A program made the translations under genes and the position numbers. Under the pieces are notes generated by a model. It did not search any database, was not told the DNA's origin, and was given only the letters and a program-made list of their open reading frames with translations. Shown here in pieces: positions 52,321 to 63,789 of a stretch of DNA of 64,000 nucleotides. Position 1 is the first letter of the stretch, and every line of letters starts with the position of its first letter. Origin of the DNA: Zea mays (taxonomy: Eukaryota > Streptophyta > Magnoliopsida > Poales > Poaceae); the NCBI RefSeq assembly GCF_902167145.1, contig NC_050096.1, positions 265,258,622 to 265,322,621 of the forward strand, given 5' to 3'.

Positions 52321-55300
52321 GAAGCAGTGCTCGTCGACTTTCTCCGCGCAAACGCCGATGTCTTTGCGTGGAGTCCCTCGGACATGCCCGGCATACCGAG
52401 GGATGTCGCCGAGCACTCGCTGGATATTCGGGCCGGAGCCCGACCCGTCAGGCAGCCTCTGCGTCGATTCGACGAGGAGAAGCGCAGAGTGATAGGCGAG
52501 GAGATCCACAAGCTAATGGCAGCAGGGTTCATCAAAGAGGTATTCCATCCCGAATGGCTTGCCAACCCTGTGCTTGTGAGGAAGAAAAGGGGGAAATGGC
52601 GGATGTGTGTAGACTACACTGGTCTCAACAAAGCATGTCCGAAGGTTCCCTACCCTCTGCCTCGCATCGATCAAATCATGGATTCCACTGCTGGGTGCGA
52701 AACCCTGTCCTTCCTCGATGCCTACTCAGGGTATCACCAGATCCAGATGAAAGAGTCCGACCAGCTCGCGACTTCTTTCATCACACCGTTCGGCATGTAC
52801 TGCTATATCACCATGCCGTTCGGTTTGAGGAATGCGGGCGCGACGTACCAGCGGTGCATGAACCATGTGTTCGGCGAACACATCGGACGCACAGTCGAGG
52901 CCTACGTCGATGACATCGTAGTCAAGACAAGGAAGGCTTCCGACCTCCTCTCCGATCTTGAAGTGACATTCTGATGTCTCAAGGCGAAAGGAGTCAAGCT
53001 CAATCCTGAGAAGTGTGTCTTCGGGGTACCCCGGGGCATGCTCCTGGGGTTCATCGTCTCCGAGCGAGGCATCGAAGCCAACCCGGAGAAGATCGCAGCC
53101 ATCACTAGCATGGGACCCATCAAGGACTTAAAAGGCGTACAGAGGGTCATGGGATGCCTCGCGGCCCTGAGCCGCTTCATCTCACGCCTCGGCGAAAGAG
53201 GTCTGCCTCTGTACCGCCTCTTAAGGAAGACCGAGTGTTTCGCTTGGACCCCTGAGGCCGAGGAAGCCCTCGAGAACCTGAAGGCGCTCCTTACAAAGGC
53301 GCCTGTCTTGGTGCCCCCAGCTGATGGAGAAGCCCTCTTGGTCTACGTCGCCGCCACCACTCAGGTGGTTAGCGCCGCGATTGTGGTCGAGAGGCAAGAG
53401 GAAGGGCATGCACTGCCGTTTCAGAGGCCAGTCTACTTCGTCAGCGAGGTACTGTCCGAGACCAAGATCCGCTACCCGCAAGTTCAGAAGCTGATGTATG
53501 CTGTGATCCTGACGAGGCGGAAGTTATGACACTACTTCGAGTCTCATCCGGTAACTGTGGTGTCATCCTTTCCCCTGGGGGAGATCATCCAGTGCCGAGA
53601 GGCCTCGGGCAGGATCGCAAAGTGGGCGGTGGAAATCATGGGCGAAACGATCTCGTTCGCCCCTCGGAAGGCCATCAAGTCCCAGGTGTTGGCGGACTTC
53701 GTGGCCGAATGGGTCGACACCCAGCTGCCGACGGCTCCGATCCAACCGGAGCTCTGGACCATGTTTTTTGACGGGTCACTGATGAAGACAGGAGCCGGCG
53801 CGGGCCTGCTCTTCATCTCGCCCCTCGGAAAGCACCTGCGCTACGTACTGCGCCTCCATTTCCCGGCGTCCAACAATGTGGCCGAGTACGAAGCTCTGGT
53901 CAACGGGTTGCGGATCGCCATCGAGCTAGGGGTCAGACGCCTCGACGCCCGCGGTGATTCGCAGCTCGTCATCGACCAAGTCATGAAGAACTCCCACTGC
54001 CGCGACCCGAAGATGGAGGCCTACTGCGATGAGGTTCGGCGCCTGGAAGACAAGTTCTTCGGGCTCGAGCTCAACCACATCGCTCGGCGCTACAACGAGA
54101 CTGCAGACGAGCTGGCTAAAATAGCCTCGGGGCGAACGACGGTCCCCCCGGACGTCTTCTCCCGGGATCTGCATCAACCCTCCGTCAAGATCGACGACGC
54201 GCCCGAGCCCGAGGCACCCTCGGCTCAGCCCGGGGCACCCTCGGCTCGGCCCGAGGCACCCTCGGCTCAGCCCGAGGTACCCTCGGCCCCCGAGGCCGAG
54301 GCACTGAACGTCGAGGAGGAGCAGAGCGGGGCCACGCCTGATCGAGATTGGCAGGCCCCGTACCTGCAATATCTCCGCCGAGGAGAGCTACCCCTCGACC
54401 AAGCCGAAGCTCGGCGGGTAGGGCGACGCACCAAGTCATTCGTCTTGCTGGGCGATGAGGAGGAGCTCTACCATCGGAGCCCCTCGAGCATCCTCCAGCG
54501 ATGCATCTCCATCGCCGAAGGTCAGGAACTCCTGCAAGAAATACACTCGGGGGCTTGCGGCCATCACGCGGCACCCCGAGCCCTTGTCGGGAATGCTTTC
54601 CGGCAAGGCTTCTACTGGCCAACGGCGGTGGCTGACGCCACTAGAATTGTCCGCACCTGCGAAGGGTGCCAATTCTATGCGAAGCAGACCCACCTGCCCG
54701 CTCAGGCTCTGCAGACGATACCCATCACCTGGCCCTTCGCTGTATGGGGTCTGGACCTCGTCGGTCCCTTGCAGAAGGCGCCCGGGGGCTACACGCACCT
54801 GCTGGTCGCCATCGACAAATTCTCCAAGTGGATCGAGGTCCGACCCCTGAACAGCATCAGGTCTGAGCAGGCGGTGGCGTTCTTCACCAACATCATCCAT
54901 CGCTTCGGGGTCCCAAACTCCATCATCACCGACAACGGTACCCAGTTCACCGGCAAAAAATTCTTGGATTTTTGCGAGGATCACCACATCCGGGTGGACT
55001 GGGCCGCCGTGGCTCATCCCATGTCGAATGGGCAAGTAGAGCGTGCCAACGGCATGATTCTACAAGGGCTCAAGCCTCGGATCTACAACGGCCTCAACAA
55101 GTTCGGCAGGCGATGGATGAAGGAACTCCCCTCGGTGGTCTGGAGCCTAAGGACGACGCCGAGTCGTGCCACGGGTTTCACGCCGTTCTTCCTGGTCTAC
55201 GGGGCCGAGGCTATCTTGCCCACTGACCTAGAATGCGGCTCCCCGAGGACGAGGGCCTACACCGATCAAAGCAACCAAGCTAGCCGAGAAGAATCGTTGG

Positions 55301-55590
55301 ACCAGATGGAGGAGGCTCGGGACAGGGCCTTACTACACTCGGCGCGGTACCTGCAGTCCCTGCGACGCTACCACGCCCGAGGGGTCCGGTCCCGAGACCT
55401 CCAGGTGGGCGATCTGGTGCTTCGGCTGCGGCAAGACGCCCGAGGGAGGCACAAGCTCACGCCCCCCTGGGAGGGGCCATTCGTCATCGCCAAAGTTCTG
55501 AAGCCCGGAACATACAAGCTGGCCAACAATCAAGGCGAGATCTACGACAACGCTTGGAACATCAAACAGCTACGTCGCTTCTACCCTTAA
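52321..55590 (+). pseudogene. pol: pol region of element F: RT, RNase H, integrase, with two TGA stops
   Basis: It continues the gag frame. RT has WRMCVDYTGLNKACP (about 52600), ITMPFGLRNAGATYQR and YVDD (about 52903). TGA 52972-52974 lies after the RT palm and TGA 53527-53529 in the RT-linked RNase H, where Arg is usual (CGA to TGA). A second RNase H module begins near 53760 (MFFDGS, NNVAEYEAL). A Pro/Ala/Glu-rich repeat (SAQPGAPSARPEAPSAQP) lies at about 54200-54290. Integrase has an HHCC finger (CGHHAAPRA, CEGCQFYAKQ) and D-D-E in GLDLVGP, IITDNGTQF and GQVERAN. The frame ends at 55590 after NIKQLRRFYP, the usual Tat pol end. Confidence 0.9.
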
Positions 55591-58523
55591 GATGTTTTCA
55601 AGTTATTCATATACCTCGCACCCACACAAAGTTTAGTCATCAAGGAAGGGTCGGCCTCGCCTCGGCAAAGCCAGACCCTCCCTCGGGGGCTAAAAGGGGG
55701 GAGACCCCCTCTGCGTCGAAATTTTCCTCGAAAAAGGATCTCTTTTTAGCAGAATTTCTTTCGTGCTTTTTGACTACTTCGAAAAGCGGATCCTGGAAAC
55801 GACGGAGTACACGTAAGCAGCCAAGGCTGACCGAGCCGAGGGACTCCTACGCCTCCGGGATACGGATACCTCACTCATCACCTTCTGCGATAAGTAACTC
55901 GCGTTCGGATAAAGCGACTCTGTGGACCGAACAAGTCTTCACGTTCGGAAGCTCTTCTGCCAAAGCGGTCCTTCAAGCTTTCTCGACTAAGTCGGGGACA
56001 GGGCCTCATGGACGGGTGAAAGTACGCGTAAGCGGCAAGGCCGACCGAGCCGAGGGACTCCCACGCCTCTGGGATACAGATACCTCACTCATCACCTTCC
56101 GTGAGAAGCAACTCTCGCCCACACAAACATCCATGTTACCGATGGAAAGTCCAGATGCTCGAAATAAGAGGAAAGAAGACGCGGCTTTACAACGGAGCGA
56201 GGGTGTGTTTTCTGGCCTCGGCGGCCGCAGAAGGCACACGCTACAAGACAATCTGATCCTGCAGGCTCGGGTCTTCACGCTGAAGGGGGCCATAGCACCC
56301 TCGGCATCGACGACGTCTTCAGCAAGGTCCGACCCAGCCTCGGACGGCGACGCGGTCCAGGGGCTTCTCCGGGAATCCGGCCCGAGCAGGCGGCTCGGAC
56401 GGCTATCCCTGGGGCCTCGGCCAACCGACTTCCAAGGGCGCCAGCCCGACCCGAGGCCTCGGCTGATCGACTCCGGCGTCGGCTCCGCTGACGGACAACC
56501 CGGCTAGGCTCCGGCCAACCAGGTTCCCATTTTCGAGCCAACTCCGCCTCTGTTCGTACTGATATCGCCACCCCTGGCCTCGGCTCGTCGAAGAGCGGCC
56601 GAGGGGTCTCTTTAACTAAGCTGGAGGAGCCTCAGACAACAAGGCCGATCGAGCCGAGGGATTCCTACGCCTCCGGGATACGGATACCTCACTCGTCACC
56701 TTGACACGAGGCGACTCATGCTTGGTGAAGCGGTTCAGATAATCAACAGACGAGACTTAGTGCTCGAAAATGAGGAAAAAACACGGCTCCGTGCCGAAAT
56801 TACATACATGTTCAGGCCTCGACAGCCACAATGAACAAAAACACTGGCATTCGAAGTGCCATTACAAACGGAACTCCGGTTCCCCCTCCGCAGGTACGAA
56901 CAACCCCACTCCGAGGGGGAAGGCCTGCGGAGCAATGGAAGGCCGACGAACGGCGCGCCGTCACCTGCTCCAGCAGCGGCGACGACGACGACTTCTGCTC
57001 CGGGGGGTCGAACAGCGGCAGCACTGACCTCAGGGCGGGTGCTGCTGCCAGGAGGCCCCCGCCCACGCCAAAACTTGTGAGGCAAGGGCGGGCAGAAGTC
57101 CGCGGAGTTGAGGGTCGGTCCGTGGCCAGCCTTGGCTATCTCACCGGCAGAAGAACCTCTTCAAGCTGCCGTGGCGGACGCCGGCGCCGCGAGCGGCTCC
57201 GAAGCCACTCGCGGCCGAGAGCCAGGCACGGTGCAGCTGCCAGCGCCACGGACGACGACCGCCCTTCCCTCTGATCACTGAGTGAAGGAGCGGGCCGCCG
57301 CCCACGCGGGGGCCGACCTCAACTCGGCGCACTCCCCTCCCCAGCCCTGGTGATGAAAATCCTTGAGGCTGAGGGAGGGGCAGAGGCCGCAGCCCGGCTC
57401 GCTTTCCCCCACCATCAAGCCGGAGGTCACCATCGTAGGTGACCGCCGGTGGAGGGGTGCGGCCGGGCTGCATGATGAAAATCCTTGAAGCCGAACGATG
57501 GCTGAAAGGTACAAACTCCCACGGAGTTGCGTTCCTCCAACGAGGAGGCGGAAAGACGGCGGGTACCCCCCATCCGGGGGCTTGGAAGATGAAAAGACAC
57601 GGCACATAAGGGAGGAAGAAGACATGGTTGCCTTCCGAAAGGGGTCGCCCTCCTTTTAAAGGCGACTCTCCCTACGTGCGCCCCCAAACGCCACGGGCCG
57701 AGTCTTCTCCAACACGCTCCAAGGCCTTCCCCTGCGGCGCGGGGGCTGGGTCCCGCATGTCATGCAAACCGGCTCAGAAGCAGAAGAAGCCAAACCGTCG
57801 CGCGCGGTGCACACAACCGCCCAGCGGTTACAAGCGACCCCCCACTTTTGCCCAGACCAACGGGCGGAAGGGGCGGGCAGCCATGCAGGCGGCATGCAAC
57901 CGCGCCGAGTGGACGCGCTTCTCCGACTTCCGACACGCCGGCTTGGAGGCTCAGGCCCACGCGTCGCGCAACCAGCGCGCCAGTTGCTGCATGCAAGCAA
58001 CCGCACCGCCACTTGTGCCACCGTCGCACCTCTTCGGTTGCGGAGCCTGTGCCGCGACTCGAGGCGACCCAGCAGCGCCAGCCTGGCGCGACGGTCAAAG
58101 CGGCCGAAAGTGGGCCGGCAGTAATGGCGGTGGCAGGCGGGCGGGCGCAGCAGTCACGTCGTCAGCCAGGCTCACGTCCCATCCTGGGACAGCAAGAGAG
58201 CCTCCTCCCACGGCGTGAAGACGGTGCACCCGTGATCCGTTCCTCGAACGGTTCGCGCACGCGCAACGGCCGCCCCGCCAACCACTCACCCCGTCGCATT
58301 AACTCCGCGGCGGGACAGGCGGCGCCTCTGGCAGGAGAAGCGGACAACGCTTCGCCTTCGCCATAATAACCGCGTCAAAAAAGGTACGCCACGTCGTTCG
58401 ATTTCGTATCCTTTTCCTTTTTCCTCTTTCTCTATGAAGCAACAGGGACCGGGAAAGGGGGATACCCCGAAAAGGATCCTTCTCTGTGAAGGAACCGGGC
58501 TCCGAGCCCCCCTACTGATTAGA

Positions 58524-58716
58524 GGTTCGAAGGCTGGCCCTCCGAGGGGTTCAACAGTCGCCTCAGATCGCGTGGGCCCGACACCCACTACTGGTCAGGG
58601 GTTCGAAGGCCAGCCCCCCGAAGGGCTCCATGGCCGCCTCAGGCTACTCGGGCTCCGCGCCCATTACTGATCAGGGGTTCGAAGGCTGGCCCCCGAAGGG
58701 TTCACAGTCGCCTCAG
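58524..58716. repeat. 76-bp tandem repeat, 2.5 copies, in element F
   Basis: The units start GGTTCGAAGGCTGGCC at 58524, 58600 and 58676. Units are diverged by about 20% by eye and share the order GGTTCGAAGG, CCGAAGGG, CGCCTCAG, TACTGATCAGG. Confidence 0.85.
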
Positions 58717-59433
58717 ACGCCGAGCGAGGGATGACCAGGGGTACGTTCGATACACAACCGAGGCTCGGGCTGCGCTCCCGAGGTACCCTAGGACATTTCC
58801 GAGACCAGCGGGAACGATCTTGTAACGGAATCCCATCGGAGGGAGGCATCGAGCCCTCGGACCCCGTCGCCAGGGGACCGGGTCCGGCAAATCACCCGCA
58901 GGTACTTTTGGGCGTGCCTCTGGGCCCCTAGCCGACCCCCAACGAACGGGGCACGGACGTCCACTCGGATTACCCGCTTGCAGCTCACCGAAAACACCAT
59001 GTTCGGTGCCCATCGAGGGTAACATGGCGCTCTCCCCCCTCCTCCTTGCGGAAAGGCGACGTAGGGGCGTATGTAAAAAAGCCGAGTCTGTCCCTGATCG
59101 TCCTCTCGCCCTGTGCGGAGGCTCGGGGGCTGCTCTCGCAAACCCGGCTCCGGCCAAACCGTTGACAGCGTCAACATACCAGCCCGAGAGCTTGGGCCCC
59201 GACCGTGCACCCGGGCTACGGCCAGTTCGCATGAGGGAACAACCAGACCAGCCGAAGCATTACGCAAGGCATTAAGACCTCGAAGGAGTGTAACCACTCC
59301 TCCGAGGCCTCGGGGGCTACACCCGGCGGGTGCACTCGCGCGCACCCACCGGAACAAAATGCAACCGAGAAAGGCTGGTCCCCTTGCAAAAAAGTGCGAC
59401 GAAAGCCTCCAAGCGAGTGCTAACACTCCCTTC

Positions 59434-59449
59434 GAGGCTCGGGGGCTAC
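59434..59449 (+). promoter_or_regulatory. Polypurine tract of element F
   Basis: GAGGCTCGGGGGCTAC directly precedes TGTCGGGG at 59450. Similar CTCGGGGGCTA motifs at 55684 and 59308 may be secondary or relict tracts. Confidence 0.75.
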
Positions 59450-61133
59450 TGTCGGGGATCATAATTAGGGGTACCCTCAAGACGCCTAATTCTCAGCTGG
59501 TAACCCCCATCAGCACAAAGCTGCAAAGGCCTGATGGGTACGATTAAGTCAGGGATCAGTCCACACGAGTGACTCGATCACGCTTCGCCCGAGCCTAGCC
59601 TCGACCAAGGGCAGCCGACCTCGAGAGACTTCCATCTCGCCCGAGGCCCCCCTTTTTACGGCGGACACACCTCCGGCTCGCCCGAGGCCTTGGCTTCGCT
59701 TGGAAGCAACCCTGACTAAATCGCCGCGCCGACTGACCAGGTTGCAGGAGCATTTAACGCAAAGGTGGTCTGACACCTTTATCCTGACGCGCGCCCCCGG
59801 CAGAGCCGAAGTGACCGCCGTCACTCCGCCGCTCCACTGACCGGTCTGACAGAAGGACAGCGCCGCCTGCGCCACTCCGACTGCAGTGCCACTCGACAGA
59901 GTGAGTCTGACAGGCAGTCAGGCCTCGCCAGAGGCGCCATAGGAAACTCCGCTCCGCCCGACCCCAGGGCTCGGACTCGGGCTAAGACCCGGAAGACGGC
60001 GAACTCCGCTCCGCCCGACCCCAGGGCTCGGACTCGGGCTAAGACCCAGAAGACGGCGAACTCCGCTCCGCCCGACCCCAGGGCTCGGACTCGGGCTAAG
60101 ACCCGGAAGACGGCGAACTCCGCTCCGCCCGACCCCAGGGCTCGGACTCGGGCTAAGACCCGGAAGACGGCGAACTCCGCTCCGCCCGACCCCAGGGCTC
60201 GGACTCGGGCTAAGACCCGGAAGACGGCGAACTCCGCTCCGCCCGGCCCCAGGGCTCGGACTCGGGCTCAGCCCCAGAAGACGACGAAACTCCGCCTCGC
60301 CCGACCCCAGGGCTCGGACTCCGCCCTGGCCTCGGCCGAACGATCTCCGCCTCGCCCGACCCGGGGGCTCGGGCTCGGCCTCGGCCACGGAAGACAGACT
60401 CGACCTCGGCTTCGGAGGAGCCCCCACGTCGCCCGACCTAGGGCACAGGCCCGCCACGTCAACAGGAAGCGCCATCATCATCCTACCCCGAGCCGACTCG
60501 GGTCACGGAGAACAAGACCGGCGTCCCATCTGGCTAGCTCCGCCAGATGGACAATGATGGCGCCCCACAAGCTCTGTGACGACGGCGGCTCTCAGCTCTC
60601 TTACGGAAGCAAGGCGACGTCAGCAAGGACTCGACCGCTCCTACAGCTGTCCCTCCGCCAGGCTCCGTTGCTCCTCCGACAGCCACGACATCACGCCAGC
60701 AAGGTGCCAAGACCTCTCCGGCTGCCACATTGGCATGTACCTAGGGCGCTAGCTCTCTCTCCGCTAGACACGTAGCACTCTGCTACACCCCCCATTGTAC
60801 ACCTGGATCCTCTCCTTACGACTATAAAAGGAAGGACCAGGGCCTTCTTGAAAAAGGTTGGCCGCGCGGGGACGAGGACGAGACAGGCGCTCTCTTGGGG
60901 CCGCTCGCTTCCCTCACCCGCGTGGACGCTTGTAACCCCCCTACTGCAAGCGCACCCGACCTGGGCGCGGGACGAACACGAAGGCCGCGGGATCTCCACC
61001 TCTCTCACGCCCGTCTCCGGCCACCTCGCCTCTCCCCCCTTCGCGCTCGCCCACGCGCTCGACCCATCTGGGCTGGGGCACGCAGCACACTCACTCGTCA
61101 GCTTAGGGACCCCCCGGTCTCGAAACGCCGACA
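59450..61133 (+). repeat. 3' LTR of element F
   Basis: This 1684-bp copy has the same length as the 5' copy. It includes the minisatellite (59941-60277) and TATAAAAG (60823-60830). About 14 substitutions from the 5' LTR are visible, most of them C/T or G/A. Confidence 0.95.
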
Positions 61134-61138
61134 CTTGT

Positions 61139-61410
61139 AAATGCTTTGCCAAATCTTATTCACTTACCTTTGACTATTTGCAAAAGAACTTTAAAAGGGA
61201 TTTACAAAAGAGTTTGCAAAAACAAAACATGTGGTGCAAGCGTGGTCCAAAATATTAAAAACAAAGAAACAATCCTTGCGTGTCTTGTAAGTAATAATAT
61301 TGGCTCAATTCCAAGCAACCTCTGCACTTACATTATGCAAACTAGTTCAATTATGCATTTCTATACTTGCTTTGGTTTGTGTTGGCATCAATCACCAAAA
61401 AGGGGGAGAT
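61139..61410 (+). other. 3' untranslated region of element A, right part, ending in polypurine tract
   Basis: It is the continuation of 46769-47327 after F is removed, homologous to 385-651 of element O. It ends in AAAAAGGGGGAGAT (61397-61410), the plus-strand primer of A. There is no ORF of note. Confidence 0.85.
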
Positions 61411-62680
61411 TGAAAGGGAATTAGGCTTACACCTAGTCCCTAATTAATTTTGGTGGTTGAATTGCCCAACACAAATAATTGGACTAACTAGTTTGCCCAA
61501 GTGTATAGATTATACAGGTGTAAAAGGTTCACGCTCAGCCAATAAAAAGATCAAGTTTTGGATTCAACAAAGGAGCAAAGAGGCAACCGAAGGCACCTCT
61601 GGTCTGGGGGCACCGGACTGTCCGGTGTACACCGGACAGTGTCCGGTGCACCAGAGGACTCCAACTCGAACTCGCCACCTTCGGGAAATTCCAGAGGCGA
61701 CTCCACTATAATTCACCGGACTGTCCGGTGTACACCGGACATGTCCGGTGCTCCAAGGAAGGATGGCCTCAGGAACTCGCCAGCCTCGGGAATTCACCTG
61801 AGCTGCTCCGCTATAATTCACCGGACTGTCCGGTGTAACAGCGGAGCAACGGCTATATCGGCGCCAACGGCTACCTGCGGTGTATTGAATGCGCGCGTTG
61901 CGCGCGCAGACGTCAGGCGCGCCCATACTGGCGCACCGGACAATGAACAGGACATGTCCGGTGTGCACCGGACATCCAGGCGGGCCCAGAAGTCAGAAGC
62001 TCCAACGGTCAGAATCCAACGGCATTGGTGACGTGGCTGGGGCACCGGACATGTCCGGTGCGCCATCGAACAGACAGCCTCCACCAACGGTCAAGTTTGG
62101 TGGTTGGGGCTATAAATACCCCAACCACCCCCACATTGAAGCATCCAAGTTTTCCACTTCTCAACCACTTACAAGAGCTAGGCATTCAATTCTAGACACA
62201 CCAAAGAGATCAAATCCTCTCCAATTCCACACAAGGCTTTAGTGATTAGCGAGAGAGATTTGTCGTGTTCTTTTGAGCTCTTGCGCTTGGATTGCTTCCT
62301 TTCTTTCTCACTTGTTCTTGTGATCAAAACTCCATTGTAATCAAGGCAAGAGGCACCAATTGTGTGGTGGCCCTTGCGGGGAAGTTTTGTTCCCGGCTTT
62401 GATTTGAGAAGAGAAGCTCACTCGGTCCGAGGGACCGTTTGAGAGAGGGAAGGGTTGAAAGAGACCCGGCCTTTGTGGCCTCCTCAACGGGGAGTAGGTT
62501 TGCGAGAACCGAACCTCGGTAAAACAAATCCGTGTGTCTCACTTCGTATTTGCTTGAGATTTGTTTTTCACCCTCTCTCGCTGACTCTTTTATATTTCTA
62601 ACGCTAACCCGGCTTGTAGTTGTGTTTATATTTGTAAAATTCAGTTTCGCCCTATTCACCCCCCCTCTAGGCGACTATCA
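61411..62680 (+). repeat. 3' LTR of element A
   Basis: This 1270-bp copy runs from TGAAAGGGAATTAGG to GCGACTATCA. Palindromes at about 61610-62070 precede TATAAATA at 62111-62118. It is shorter than the 5' LTR by one palindrome unit and part of a C run. Confidence 0.95.
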
Positions 62681-62685
62681 GTAAG

Positions 62686-62990
62686 GGATCTAAGTGATTC
62701 GTTTGATTAAGGAGAAATCTCACTCGGTCTAAGTGACCATTTGAGAGAGGGAAAGGGTTGAAAGAGACCCGGTCTTTGTGACCACCTCAACGGGGAGTAG
62801 GTTTGCAAGAACCGAACCTCGGTAAAACAAATCACCGTGTCACTCGCTTTATTTCTTGGTTGATTTATTTTCGCCCTCTCTTTCGGACTCAATTTTATTT
62901 CTAACGCTAACCCCGACTTGTAGTTGTGCTTAAAGTTTATAAATTTCAGATTTGCCTATTCACCCCCCCCCCCCCTCTAGGCGACTTTCA
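62686..62990 (+). repeat. 3' LTR of element O, right part
   Basis: It continues 1563 after removal of A and one GTAAG. It is homologous to the last 300 bp of the A LTR (the CCGAACCTCGGTAAAACAAATC block is shared) and ends GCGACTTTCA. The CCTAG at 62991-62995 would be the right TSD; the left partner is outside the window. Confidence 0.88.
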
Positions 62991-63655
62991 CCTAGAAAGC
63001 TCGATCTATATTCCTAGCACTATTTGTGGGGCTTGCAAAGCAACATAATGCCAACTATTGGGTAGACTCGGACTTAGACTCTGCGGTCCCAGGTTCTTGG
63101 TCCAACGTCAACAACTAGGGAGACTCGGACCCAAACTCTGAGCTCCTAGGACTTTGGCTCAACCCCAACAACTAGGTAAACACGAATTTAGAATCTGAAC
63201 TCCTAAGGCCTCGACACATCCTCGTTGTAGAACATGAGGGCCCCTTCTCGAGGAGGATGAAGCAGACTCAGAAACGAAAATGAAAAGAGTTTGGGAGGAG
63301 CTGCGACAAAGTGTTCGCGAAGCGCATGACTAGATCGAAATGACCAGGTTTCATGGACAGTGTGTCTATGCGACACCAGTACAAAACATTGTCACGATGA
63401 AGCTCTTACTGGACGAGATTACCACTTTTACCACAAGATAATACCCAAGCCCCGAGAACATCAAAAAGATTCGGAACATGATGACCTACACCGCAGTATG
63501 TACGGGAGCCGAGACAGTCCCTGAGGCAAGTCAAGAAAGGACCGAGTCAGAACCACCCAGTAGGAGTGAACAGAAGACAGACGAAGTCATGTGAACAAGG
63601 ACGGATGAAGTCATGGGAACAGAATCAACAAATCAGGACTCTCGTTTGAACTGGT
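62991..63655. other. Flanking DNA right of the nest; no gene seen
   Basis: It has no long ORF and no recognised protein. It includes a degenerate tandem repeat (63052-63215). The remaining part (63216-63655) is mixed-composition DNA that may be an old, decayed element; I cannot assign it. Confidence 0.55.
63052..63215. repeat. Degenerate tandem repeat of about 57-60 bp, near 3 copies
   Basis: The units start CAACTATTGGGTAGACTCGG (63052), CAACTAGGGAGACTCGG (63112) and CAACTAGGTAAACACG (63169). They share the order CAACTA-GGxxxACTCGGA-CTCTG-CTCCTAGG with growing divergence. Confidence 0.75.
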
Positions 63656-63658
63656 TTA

Positions 63659-63786
63659 TGGCATGTTTGGTTCCCTGTCTAACTTGTCATATTTTGGCTA
63701 ACTTTTCTGTCTAAGATTAATTCTTCAATTTAAAGGACTAACCTTAGTCAAAGTGTGTCGTAGTTTGCGACGAACCAAACAAACCC
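63659..63786. mobile_element. Tourist-like MITE (128 bp) with TTA target duplication
   Basis: The terminal inverted repeats are TGGCATGTTTGGTTC at the left and GAACCAAACAAACCC at the right, pairing at 12 of 15 positions. TTA flanks both ends (63656-63658 and 63787-63789). The GTTTGGTTC ends and 3-bp TTA duplication are those of PIF/Harbinger-derived (Tourist) MITEs in grasses. No coding capacity. Confidence 0.72.
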
Positions 63787-63789
63787 TTA

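Larger units (their letters stand above)
55591..59449 (+). other. Long 3' non-coding region of element F
   Basis: These 3.86 kb of GC-rich sequence lie between pol and the 3' LTR. They contain a block repeated three times (about 55821-55900, 56025-56116, 56641-56716, around GAGCCGAGGGACTCCTACGC), a 76-bp tandem repeat (58524-58716) and several CGGGGGCTA purine motifs. Open frames exist on both strands (55554-56507 plus; 57275-57625 and 58788-59480 minus), but none shows a known domain. Tat elements often carry an antisense ORF here; I cannot show one. Confidence 0.7.
47328..61133 (+). mobile_element. Element F: Huck/RIRE2-like Tat-lineage Gypsy retrotransposon
   Basis: This 13.8-kb element has TSD CTTGT, LTRs of 1684 bp each (47328-49011 and 59450-61133), primer site TGGCGCGCCAGGTAGGGG, a degraded gag-pol frame and a 3.86-kb non-coding 3' region. 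Size, LTR start TGTCGGGGACCATAATTAGG and primer site agree with the maize Huck family as I remember it. LTR differences by eye are about 14 (0.8%). The DNA is GC-rich, in contrast to A around it. Five stops in the polyprotein frame make this copy non-autonomous. Confidence 0.9.
1564..62680 (+). mobile_element. Element A: Sirevirus-type (Opie/Ji-like) Copia retrotransposon, interrupted by B, D and F
   Basis: The element is complete from TG at 1564 to CA at 62680, with TSD GTAAG on both sides. Order: 5' LTR 1564-2858, initiator-Met primer site, gag 2904-5593, pol in three pieces (5607-5861, 22153-24643, 46269-46768), a 3' untranslated region with repeated purine tracts, and 3' LTR 61411-62680. 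Insertions B (5862-22147), D (24644-46263) and F (47328-61133) account for over 50 kb of the span, leaving an element of about 9.4 kb. The LTRs differ at roughly a dozen sites plus a 20-bp deletion by eye, about 1%. The GAG-PR-IN-RT-RNaseH order is that of Copia. Confidence 0.93.

Noticed and set aside
55554..56507. 317-codon plus-strand ORF overlapping the end of F pol
   Set aside because: No known domain, GC-rich sequence that favours open frames, and it spans two copies of a dispersed DNA repeat.
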